From the NCBI RefSeq assembly GCF_018499875.1, contig NZ_JAHBAY010000001.1, forward strand, positions 682,001 through 746,000: a stretch of 64,000 bases of DNA, given 5' to 3'. The notes under the pieces are model-generated. The model saw nothing but the letters and a program-made list of their open reading frames with translations. It was not told where the DNA came from and searched no databases. This document shows positions 21,850-29,304 of the stretch, piece after piece (within the stretch, counting starts at the first letter, position 1; each line of letters begins with the position of its first letter). The position numbers and the translations under genes are program-made. This DNA is from Kineosporia corallincola. GTDB taxonomy: Bacteria; Actinomycetota; Actinomycetes; Actinomycetales; Kineosporiaceae.

Positions 21850-23208
21850 GTGCCGTCAGCAGATTCCGTGCCGCCCCCAGCGCAGACCCCGCAGCAGCAG
21901 CCGTCCGTGCCGCCCGCGGCGCAGGAGCTGCGCCCGATTCAGCGCACCACCGCGTACGGCGTGGTCAGCGACGGTTCCGGCGGGGTGCTGGTGCTGCGCG
22001 TGCCGGGCGGTCGCGACCCCCGGGGACGCTGGTCGCTGCCGGGCGGTGTGGTGCGCCACGGCGAGCACCCGCGCGACCGGGTGCGGGCCGGGCTGCTGGA
22101 GCAGACCGGTCTGCGCGCCGCCACGATCACCCCGCGGGACGCCGGCGCCGACGTGGTCGAGCTGCCCGAGTACGGGGTGAGCGTGCACACCCTGCGCCTG
22201 CTCTTCGACGTGACCCTGCACGGCCGGCCCTCCGGCATCGGGGGCCCGGACCACCCGGAGATGCCGGACACCGAGGCGCTCGCGCACCACCCCGACCCGG
22301 CTCAGCCGGACCGGCTGCCGGGGGAGGACCCCGCGGTGCTGCCGGTCCCCGGTGACGGCCCGGACGTGGCCGCCCCGATCGCCGTGGTGCTGCCCGGCGA
22401 CGACCGGGCGCAGCGCCCGGTGGCGCAGTTCGTCGGCCGGTTCATGGCCGGCGAGGAGCTGGCCCGGCTGCACCTGCCGCCGTTCCTGGCCGGTGCCCTG
22501 GTCGCGGTGCAGCAGAACCTTGAGGACGACGAGGAGCTCCCGGCCTCGCGCACCGCCGCCCCGGTCGTCAGCGGCGGCCCCGATCTGCTCGACCCTCCGA
22601 TGGACCTGGCCGCGGTGGCGGCCCTGCCGGAAGCGGCGGCCGGCACCGGGCCGGAGGTGCCGGTGTTCGTGCAGCGCCCGGCCGCCTACGCGGTGCTGAT
22701 CGACGAGAAGCACCCGGACGGCCCACGGATGCTGCTCAGCCTGCTGTCCGGCAGCGAGAGCACCTGGACCCTGCCCGGCGGCGGCATCGACCACGGCGAG
22801 CACCCGCGTCTGGCCCTGCGCCGCGAGATCCACGAGGAGGCCGGCCTGCCCTACACGGCCGGGCCGCTGATCGACATCTCCAGCCGGCACTTCGTCGGCC
22901 GCTCGCCGCACCTCGGGCGGCTGGAGGACTTCCACGCGGTGCGCCTGATCTACGCCGGGTCGGTGCCGGTGGATCAGGAGCCGCAGGTGATCGAGGTGGA
23001 CGGCTCGACCGAGGCGGCGGCCTGGCTGCCGGTCGACGGGCTGGACGCGGCCGGTGCCGTGCCCACCGCCCACGACGCGCTGGCGGCCTGGCGGGCGCAC
23101 CGCGCCGGGACGCCCGGCGAGGCGCTGATCGACGCGGCGGCGGACGCCCGTGGTGACGAGATGATGCGCCGGGACGCCGAGGGGAACGTGGGTGACCCAG
23201 GTGTCTGA
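21850..23208 (+). CDS. Protein with two Nudix domains, the first degenerate
   Basis: The 452-residue protein has two Nudix-fold regions. In the first (about residues 30-190) the box reads GGVVRHGEHPRDRVRAGLLE then QTGL, so the REUxEE core is lost and it should not hydrolyse. In the second (about 275-425) the box GGGIDHGEHPRLALRREIHE then EAGL is intact. The domains are joined by a Pro/Asp-rich linker. The first domain may serve for dimerisation or binding. The substrate is unknown. It is transcribed away from the other Nudix gene. Confidence 0.82.
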   Translation: MPSADSVPPPAQTPQQQPSVPPAAQELRPIQRTTAYGVVSDGSGGVLVLRVPGGRDPRGRWSLPGGVVRHGEHPRDRVRAGLLEQTGLRAATITPRDAGADVVELPEYGVSVHTLRLLFDVTLHGRPSGIGGPDHPEMPDTEALAHHPDPAQPDRLPGEDPAVLPVPGDGPDVAAPIAVVLPGDDRAQRPVAQFVGRFMAGEELARLHLPPFLAGALVAVQQNLEDDEELPASRTAAPVVSGGPDLLDPPMDLAAVAALPEAAAGTGPEVPVFVQRPAAYAVLIDEKHPDGPRMLLSLLSGSESTWTLPGGGIDHGEHPRLALRREIHEEAGLPYTAGPLIDISSRHFVGRSPHLGRLEDFHAVRLIYAGSVPVDQEPQVIEVDGSTEAAAWLPVDGLDAAGAVPTAHDALAAWRAHRAGTPGEALIDAAADARGDEMMRRDAEGNVGDPGV

Positions 23209-23273
23209 CCCGGCCCTGCCCGTGATCGTGCACGGATCGCCCGTTCCCGGCCCCGGGGCGAGGCGGATCGTGC

Positions 23274-25538
23274 ATGATCACGGCTAGAGGTGTGGTGGAC
23301 GATGACGTGGTTCCCGCGATGAAGCGGGCGAAGCCGGCGACCCGGCGCGCCCGGGTGGCCCCGGAGCTGACCGGCCCGGCCAGCCTGGTGCTGGCCGCTG
23401 CCGCCGAGATCGGCGCCGCCGACCTCGACCCCCAGCTGTGGCGTGACCAGGCGGTGCTGCTGGCCGTCGAACAGGCTTGGGCCGCAGACGATCTGGTGAC
23501 GGTCGGGGCGATCGCCACCGGTTACGACGCGCTGCTGCTCTACGTGCCCGCGCCGGCCCCCGGCGGGCTGGCGCTGCACCCGGTCGGTAACGCCGAGCGC
23601 CGGCACCGCGGGGCGTTCAGCACGCCGGCGGTGTACGCCGACTCGCTCGCCCGCCGGGCCATCCCCGAACTGCCGGACGGCGAGCTGCCGACCGTCGTCG
23701 ACCCGGCCTGCGGCGCCGGGAACCTGTTGCGGGCCGCGCTGTCCCGGTTGCTGTCGCTGGGTGTCCCCCCGGAGCAGGCGATCGCCGCCCTGCACGGGGT
23801 GGACGCCGACCCGATCGCCGTCAGCCTGTGCCGTTCCGCCCTGGCCGCCGACCTCAGCCTGGCCGGGCGGCCGACCGAGCCGGCCGAGCTGGAGCACCGG
23901 ATCCGGGCCGGGGACGGGCTGTCCGGCGCCACACCCAACCAGCAGGCCGCGGGGGCCGGCCTGACCTGGCACGAGGCATTCCCACAGGTGCTCGGGCAGG
24001 AGGACGCCGCACCGGAACCGGTGACCGGCTGGCGCGGCGGGTTCGACGTGGTGGTGGCCAACCCGCCGTGGGAGCGGCTCAAGGTGCACGCCCGCGACTG
24101 GGGCGGCGAGATCCCGGTGGGGCTGCGGGACCGCCGGGCCGGCACCGCCCGTGCCCTGCGCGATGCGGGCCGTCATCCCCTCACCGGCGCCGGTGAGCTG
24201 AACGCCTACCTGCCCTTCGTCGAGACCTGCTGGCGGCTGCTCGCTCCCGGCGGCCGGGCCTCGCTGCTGGTGCCGGCCGGGATCGCGTCCGACCGCTCGG
24301 CCGCCCGCCTGCTGGAGGCCCTGTGCACCGCGGGCGCGCTCGGCCGGCTGCACCTGATCGAGCCGCGCGGGCCGATCTTCGCCGGTGTGAGCGGGCGGGT
24401 CGGGGTGGCGATCGTGGAGCTGCGCGGCGGCCCGGCACGCGAAACCGTGAACGAGGCGGTCACGGGCGGGGCGGACGCGGATCCGGCGCCCGGCGCCGCC
24501 GACCCGATCGCCGGACCGGTTGCCCCGGAAGGGCCTTCGGCCGCCGAGGTCGCCGTCGGGCTGGCCGGACCCGATCAGCCGGCCGGTGAGCGGGCCTGGC
24601 GTCTGCCCGCCCACCTGCTCCGGGTGGTGAACCCGAACACGGCCACGGCGCCGTTGTTCGCCTCGGCCACCGACGCGGGCATCGTCACCGCGGCCCACCG
24701 CCGGACGCCGGTGCTGCTGCGGCGGGACCCGGCCAGCGCCGTCCCCACCCAGGACCCCTGGAAGCTGCGCCTGGTGACGCCGCTGCACATGACCCGCGAC
24801 GCCCGGCACTTCCGCTCGGGACCGGGTGAGGGACTGGTGCCGCTGTGGGAGGCGAAGCACTGCGCGATGCTCGACCCGAACGGTGGCACGGCCACCGCCC
24901 CGCGCTACTGGGTGCCGATGGAGGTGGTGCGCGAGCGCTACGGCGACCTGTGCGACCGGGGCTGGCTGGCCGGCTACCGCAACGTGTCCACCACGGTCGC
25001 CCCGCGCACGCTGCTGCCCACCCCGCTGCCGGTGGTCGCGGTCGGCAACTCGCTGCCGCTGATCTCGGCCGACCGGCTGCCGCTGCTGCTGGCGGCGCTG
25101 TCCACCCTGCCGGTCGACTACCTGCTGCGGCAGAAGCACGCCGGGGCGAACGTGAACTTCTTCAAGCTGGAGCAGGTTCCGGTGCCGCCGCCGGAGGCCT
25201 ACGACGTGCCGTCGCCGTGGGGTGACGGCACGATCGCCGACTGGGTGCTCACCCGGTTCGCCCGGGCGGTGACCTGGTCGGACGACCTGCACGGGCTGGC
25301 CGCCGAGCTGGGCCGCTCCGGCATCGAGGTGCCCGGCCGGCCGGATCCGGAGGGTGTGCTCACCGCCCGGGCCGAGCTGGACGCCGCCCACGCCCTGCTG
25401 CTCGGTTTCGACCGGGCTGAACTGACGCACCTGCTCGGCACTTTCACCGCCCTACGGCGTCAGGACGAGACCCGGCACGGTGGGTTCGTCACCGCGGACC
25501 GGGTGCTGCGGGCCTACGACCGGCTGAAACCTGTGTGA
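23274..25538 (+). CDS. Solitary N6-adenine DNA methyltransferase (Eco57I/TaqI-like)
   Basis: The 754-residue protein has the SAM motif DPACGAGNLLRAAL near residue 143, and the N6-adenine catalytic motif NPPW near residue 263 within DVVVANPPWERLKV. An inserted region and a C-terminal part with FFKLEQVPVPPPEAY follow, like the target-recognition side of type IIG and TaqI-type enzymes. No endonuclease motif is visible in the protein and no restriction partner is adjacent. It may be an orphan regulatory methylase, or its partner may lie elsewhere. The ATG at 23274 has no strong ribosome site; GTG codons at 23292 and 23295 are alternatives. Confidence 0.82.
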   Translation: MITARGVVDDDVVPAMKRAKPATRRARVAPELTGPASLVLAAAAEIGAADLDPQLWRDQAVLLAVEQAWAADDLVTVGAIATGYDALLLYVPAPAPGGLALHPVGNAERRHRGAFSTPAVYADSLARRAIPELPDGELPTVVDPACGAGNLLRAALSRLLSLGVPPEQAIAALHGVDADPIAVSLCRSALAADLSLAGRPTEPAELEHRIRAGDGLSGATPNQQAAGAGLTWHEAFPQVLGQEDAAPEPVTGWRGGFDVVVANPPWERLKVHARDWGGEIPVGLRDRRAGTARALRDAGRHPLTGAGELNAYLPFVETCWRLLAPGGRASLLVPAGIASDRSAARLLEALCTAGALGRLHLIEPRGPIFAGVSGRVGVAIVELRGGPARETVNEAVTGGADADPAPGAADPIAGPVAPEGPSAAEVAVGLAGPDQPAGERAWRLPAHLLRVVNPNTATAPLFASATDAGIVTAAHRRTPVLLRRDPASAVPTQDPWKLRLVTPLHMTRDARHFRSGPGEGLVPLWEAKHCAMLDPNGGTATAPRYWVPMEVVRERYGDLCDRGWLAGYRNVSTTVAPRTLLPTPLPVVAVGNSLPLISADRLPLLLAALSTLPVDYLLRQKHAGANVNFFKLEQVPVPPPEAYDVPSPWGDGTIADWVLTRFARAVTWSDDLHGLAAELGRSGIEVPGRPDPEGVLTARAELDAAHALLLGFDRAELTHLLGTFTALRRQDETRHGGFVTADRVLRAYDRLKPV

Positions 25539-25703
25539 ACAAAATCGTCCGCCGAGACGAAATGAGACATGACGCAGGCGTAGTTCATCGACGCGTCGCT
25601 CTCCGGTCATGTGCTGTCGGGACGCCGGTCGCGCGGTTTCGTTTTCCTGCCGTGTCGGGGGCGCCGAGCCGGCGAAGGTCGCCACGGGCGCCATGGAGGA
25701 ACG

Positions 25704-26801
25704 ATGAACCGTCGCACGGTCATCACCGGTCTGGCGGCCGCTCCGCTGGCGTCGGCCATTCCGGCACAGGCGGTTTCGGCTGCGTCCCGGAAGGGGGCGA
25801 CGCTGGTCATCGGGCACCGCGGCGCCAGTGGCTACCGGCCCGAGCACACCCTGGCCTCCTACGAGCTGGCCGCCCGGATGGGCGCCGACTTCATCGAGCC
25901 CGACGTGGTGGTCACGAAGGACGGCGTGCTGGTGTGCCGGCACGAGCCGGAGATCGGCGGCACCACGGACGTGGCCGACCGCCCCGAGTTCGCCGGCCGC
26001 AAGACCACCAAGAAGCTCGACGGTGTCGAGGTGACCGGCTGGTGGGCGGAGGATTTCACGCTCCGGGAGCTGAAGACCCTGTACGCCGCGGAGCGCCTTC
26101 CGGCCGTCCGGCAGGAGAACACCCTCTACCACGGCCGGCTGCGGGTCCCGACCCTCGACGAGGTCTTCCAGCTGCGGGCCGAGCTGTCGCGCCGTCTGGG
26201 CCGCCGGATCGGCGTCTACCCGGAGACCAAGCACCCGACGTACTTCCAGGAGCTCGGCCTGCCGCTGGAGAAGCGGCTGCTGGGCCTGGTGCGCAAGCAC
26301 GGACTGAACCACGCCGACGCGCCGATCTTCGTGCAGTCGTTCGAGACCACGAATCTCCAGGAGCTGCGGGCCATGGGCCTGAAGTCCCCGGTGGTGCAGC
26401 TGCTCTCGGCCACCGGTGCGCCGTACGACCTGGTCGCGGCGGGTGACCCGCGCAGCTACGCCGACCTGATCACCCGCAGGGGCCTGGCCACGATCGCCGG
26501 GTACGCCCAGGGGCTGGGCCCGGACAAGGGCCTGGTGATCCCGCGGACCTCGTCCGGTGCCCTCGGCGAGCCGACCGCGCTGGTCGGCAACGCCCACGCC
26601 GAGGGCCTGCTGGTGCATCCGTACACGTTCCGTGCCGAGAACACCTTCCTGCCCACCGATTACCGCACCGCCGGTGCCGACGACGACTTCGGCCGGGCCA
26701 TCGACGAGCAGGTGGCCTTCCTGGCGGCCGGGGTGGACGGGTTGTTCACCGACCAGCCCGACATCGGCGTGTTCGCCCGGTCCGAGCGGGCCGCGGCCTG
26801 A
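25704..26801 (+). CDS. glpQ: Secreted glycerophosphodiester phosphodiesterase
   Basis: The protein splits deacylated phospholipids into glycerol-3-phosphate and an alcohol. The 365-residue sequence begins MNRRTVITG with an Ala-rich signal peptide; the two arginines allow Tat export. The mature part starts VIGHRGASGYRPEHTLASY, with the catalytic His-Arg and the metal-binding EPDVVVTKDGVLVCRHEP. ATG 25704 follows GGAGGAAC; an in-frame ATG at 25611 is rejected because it would hide the signal peptide. Its stop codon shares a 20-bp palindrome with the convergent gene. Confidence 0.92.
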   Translation: MNRRTVITGLAAAPLASAIPAQAVSAASRKGATLVIGHRGASGYRPEHTLASYELAARMGADFIEPDVVVTKDGVLVCRHEPEIGGTTDVADRPEFAGRKTTKKLDGVEVTGWWAEDFTLRELKTLYAAERLPAVRQENTLYHGRLRVPTLDEVFQLRAELSRRLGRRIGVYPETKHPTYFQELGLPLEKRLLGLVRKHGLNHADAPIFVQSFETTNLQELRAMGLKSPVVQLLSATGAPYDLVAAGDPRSYADLITRRGLATIAGYAQGLGPDKGLVIPRTSSGALGEPTALVGNAHAEGLLVHPYTFRAENTFLPTDYRTAGADDDFGRAIDEQVAFLAAGVDGLFTDQPDIGVFARSERAAA

Positions 26802-26814
26802 GGGCCCTCAGGCC
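26795..26814. terminator. 20-bp perfect palindrome over two convergent stop codons
   Basis: GGCCTGAGGGCCCTCAGGCC covers both the glpQ stop (26799-26801) and the stop of the minus-strand gene (26808-26810). As RNA it could form an 8-bp stem with a 4-base loop from either strand. No T run follows, so a terminator role is inferred from position. Confidence 0.55.
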
Positions 26815-27344
26815 TTCTGCTGAGAACGCCGGATCGCGGCACTCATCAGCGTCACCCCGGCCGCGAGCATCACGGCGAACGCCGCCGCGGCCGGGTTGAC
26901 GGTGATCCCGCCGAGCTGTGCGGCCAGGGCGGTCAGGCCGATCACCAGCAGGATCAGGCCGATGATCACGGTGCTGGTCCGGATGCCCGGGTGTCCCTGC
27001 GGGACCTCGGGCGCGGGTGGCGCCGTCGGCGGGCTCGGTGCGGCGGGCGGGTTCGGGACGGGCGGTTCGGGGACGCCGGCTTCCGGCGGCACCTGTGGCC
27101 CGCGTTTCGCGGTGATGTAGCCGACGAAACCCGGCTCCGGTGAGGTTGATTCGTTCTCCGGGCGAAAGGCAGGCGTGGCGGCAGGGGGTGTCGCCGAGGG
27201 CGGTCGCGGGGGCGTGGGGTCCGGGGCGTCGTCGGCCGGGAAGGCCAGGGTGGGCGGGGTCGGGCTCGGCCCGGCGGTCAGGTCCCCGGCCGGGGGGCGG
27301 ATTTTCGCGGTGCGGTCGTCGTCATCAAATTCGTTGTCGGACAT
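26808..27344 (-). CDS. Proline-rich membrane protein, partner of the PspC protein
   Basis: The 178-residue protein has an N-terminal cytoplasmic part of about 115 residues rich in Pro, Ala and acidic residues. Two membrane helices follow (about residues 123-142 and 148-166), then a short basic end (RRSQQKA). No family is recognised. Its start overlaps the stop of the PspC gene at 27344, so the two are translated together, and a role in the same envelope-stress unit is inferred. Confidence 0.65.
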   Translation of the reverse strand: MSDNEFDDDDRTAKIRPPAGDLTAGPSPTPPTLAFPADDAPDPTPPRPPSATPPAATPAFRPENESTSPEPGFVGYITAKRGPQVPPEAGVPEPPVPNPPAAPSPPTAPPAPEVPQGHPGIRTSTVIIGLILLVIGLTALAAQLGGITVNPAAAAFAVMLAAGVTLMSAAIRRSQQKA

Positions 27345-29092
27345 CAGTTCTCCCCCTCCAGGGCCTCGCGGTTGATCTCCAGCTGGCCGACGCCCTGCTG
27401 GGCGACGACCTTCACCACCGGGGCGTCGGAACCGTAGGTCAGCGTGCGGTCGTGCTGCCCGGAGTCACCCTTCACCTCGTACCTGGAGCCGTCCGGCTGG
27501 AGCACCTCACCGGCGCCGAGATGGGCCTGCACCTGCACGGTCACCGAGTCGGGCAGGTTCAGCACCAGGTGGCCGACGCCCAGGTTCACCTCCACCTCAA
27601 GGGGATTCGAGGCGCTGGCCCCGGCCAGCACGCCGGGCGAGGTGAGATCCAGCGTGGCCTCACCGATGCCCAGGTTGTACTGGCTGCGGGCCTCGTCCTG
27701 GTTCTGTGGCGTCCAGGTGGCGGCGCCGACGGCGGCCAGGTGCTTCGTGGTGTCGACGCCCGCGTGCTGCGCCGCCGCCCCCAGCGAGAGGAACAGCGTG
27801 AGCAGGATCCCCAGCCCGGCCAGTCCCGGACTGCGTCGTCCCATCAGGCCGTTCGCGATCACGCCGCAGGCGATCACGACGATCGCCACGCCCAGGGCGG
27901 TGAGCCCGGCCCAGCCGGGCAGGTCACCGTAGAACTCGGCGATCAGCACGCCGGTGGCGGCGACCAGAGCCAGACCCAGGGTGAGCTGACGCACGCGGCG
28001 TGAGGGGGCGGTGCGGGCGCGTGCCGCGCGCTGCGCCTCCCAGCGCTGGTGGGCGGCCTCCTCGTGGGCGGTGCGGCGCTGTTGACTGAAGTCCCTGGCC
28101 CAGGCGGAGGCCGCGTCGCCGGTCTGTCGGCCCCAGGCCGCCGCGGCGTCGCCGGTCTGCCGGCCCCAGCGGGCGGCGTTGTCGGCGAGTTGCCGGCTGC
28201 CCTCCGGGGTGGTCCAGTGCGGTGCCCCGGTTCCGCTCTGACTACCTGTGGACGACGAAACCCCGCCGGTAACACCCGTGTTCGGAACTCCCTGGTGGGG
28301 TGGCTGCGGCAGTTTACGGGCCGCCCACCACAGACCGCCGACGATCAGCGCGGCCACGACCAGCGTGCCCGGGAAGCCCCAGAACCACACCCCGTCGTGC
28401 GACCACGGACCGCCGCCGCCGATCGCGGCCAGCGACATCAGCCCGGCGGCGAAGAAGCCCGGGCTGAACCGGCCCCGGATCGCCTCCTGGAGGTGGATCC
28501 GGCCGTCTTCCAGCCGTGGCAGGAACATCCAGCACAGGCCGTACAGCGCCACGCCCAGGCCGCCGACGATGGTGAGCGCCACGAAGGTGCCCCGGATCAG
28601 GGTCTGGTCGATGTCGAGACGCCGCGACAGGCCGCTGGCCACACCGGCCACCCAGCGCCCCTCCGTCGGGCGGGCCGCGCCGAGATCCCTGATCCGGCCG
28701 AAGAATTCGTCACCCGTCCGGTGTTGCGGCGAACCCGGTTCGGGGGGCGGGCCCCAGCCGGTCGGCGGTTCGTCGGGGGTGCCGGGGCCTGATCCGCCGC
28801 CGAAGTGGCCGGAGTTGCCTTCGTGGCCTGTGCCCCTGGCCTGGTTCGTTCCGCCGGTCTGGTTCGTTCTGCTGGCCTGGTTTGGTTCGCCGGCCGGGTG
28901 GGTTTCCCCGGGTGGGTTCGGGTCGGCTGCCGGGTTTGGGCCGCCGGCCTGCTCGGAGCTGGTCTGCTGGGAGCTTGCCCGCTCGGAGCCGGTCCGCCCG
29001 GAACCGGTCCGCCCGGAGCCGGCCGGCTCATGGCTCGACGGCTGGGCGGGCGACCCCCAGGCGTCGCCGCCCGGGTCCTGCGTTCCGGACAT
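27344..29092 (-). CDS. PspC-domain membrane protein with LiaF-like C-terminal domain
   Basis: The 582-residue protein starts at ATG 29092 after GAGGGGGAC; the open frame upstream to 30199 is an artefact of GC-rich sequence. The N-terminal 130 residues are low-complexity (repeated GSGRT and TNQxxGT units). A PspC domain follows (GRWVAGVASGLSRRLDIDQ, then a hydrophobic helix), with several more membrane helices. The C-terminal beta-rich domain (LGVGHLVLNLPDSVTVQVQ, LGAGEVL) resembles the toast-rack domain of LiaF. LiaF-type proteins restrain partner kinases under envelope stress. It is divergent from a PspC-fused kinase. Confidence 0.82.
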   Translation of the reverse strand: MSGTQDPGGDAWGSPAQPSSHEPAGSGRTGSGRTGSERASSQQTSSEQAGGPNPAADPNPPGETHPAGEPNQASRTNQTGGTNQARGTGHEGNSGHFGGGSGPGTPDEPPTGWGPPPEPGSPQHRTGDEFFGRIRDLGAARPTEGRWVAGVASGLSRRLDIDQTLIRGTFVALTIVGGLGVALYGLCWMFLPRLEDGRIHLQEAIRGRFSPGFFAAGLMSLAAIGGGGPWSHDGVWFWGFPGTLVVAALIVGGLWWAARKLPQPPHQGVPNTGVTGGVSSSTGSQSGTGAPHWTTPEGSRQLADNAARWGRQTGDAAAAWGRQTGDAASAWARDFSQQRRTAHEEAAHQRWEAQRAARARTAPSRRVRQLTLGLALVAATGVLIAEFYGDLPGWAGLTALGVAIVVIACGVIANGLMGRRSPGLAGLGILLTLFLSLGAAAQHAGVDTTKHLAAVGAATWTPQNQDEARSQYNLGIGEATLDLTSPGVLAGASASNPLEVEVNLGVGHLVLNLPDSVTVQVQAHLGAGEVLQPDGSRYEVKGDSGQHDRTLTYGSDAPVVKVVAQQGVGQLEINREALEGEN

Positions 29093-29205
29093 GATGTGGT
29101 CCCCCTCGATCGTGGTGATCGGTGCCGGTGCTCTGTTCGTGGGCCCGGTGGCCGGGCGTCTACCGAAGATCCTGCGGGCCCGGCGGCCCGCGCGGGATCG
29201 GGAAA

Positions 29206-29239
29206 GCCCCCGAGGGCACCCTGAACCAGGCTCGGGGGC
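29206..29239. repeat. Inverted repeat in the divergent PspC promoter region
   Basis: GCCCCCGAG (29206-29214) pairs with CTCGGGGGC (29231-29239), spacing 16 bases. It lies between the two divergent PspC genes and could be an operator, perhaps for the adjacent response regulator, or a leader hairpin. Confidence 0.4.
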
Positions 29240-29304
29240 CGGTGGGGGAGGGGAGACGGTTCGTCCCTGAGGGAATGTGCGTGCGCACGTGTGACGATGG
29301 CCCG

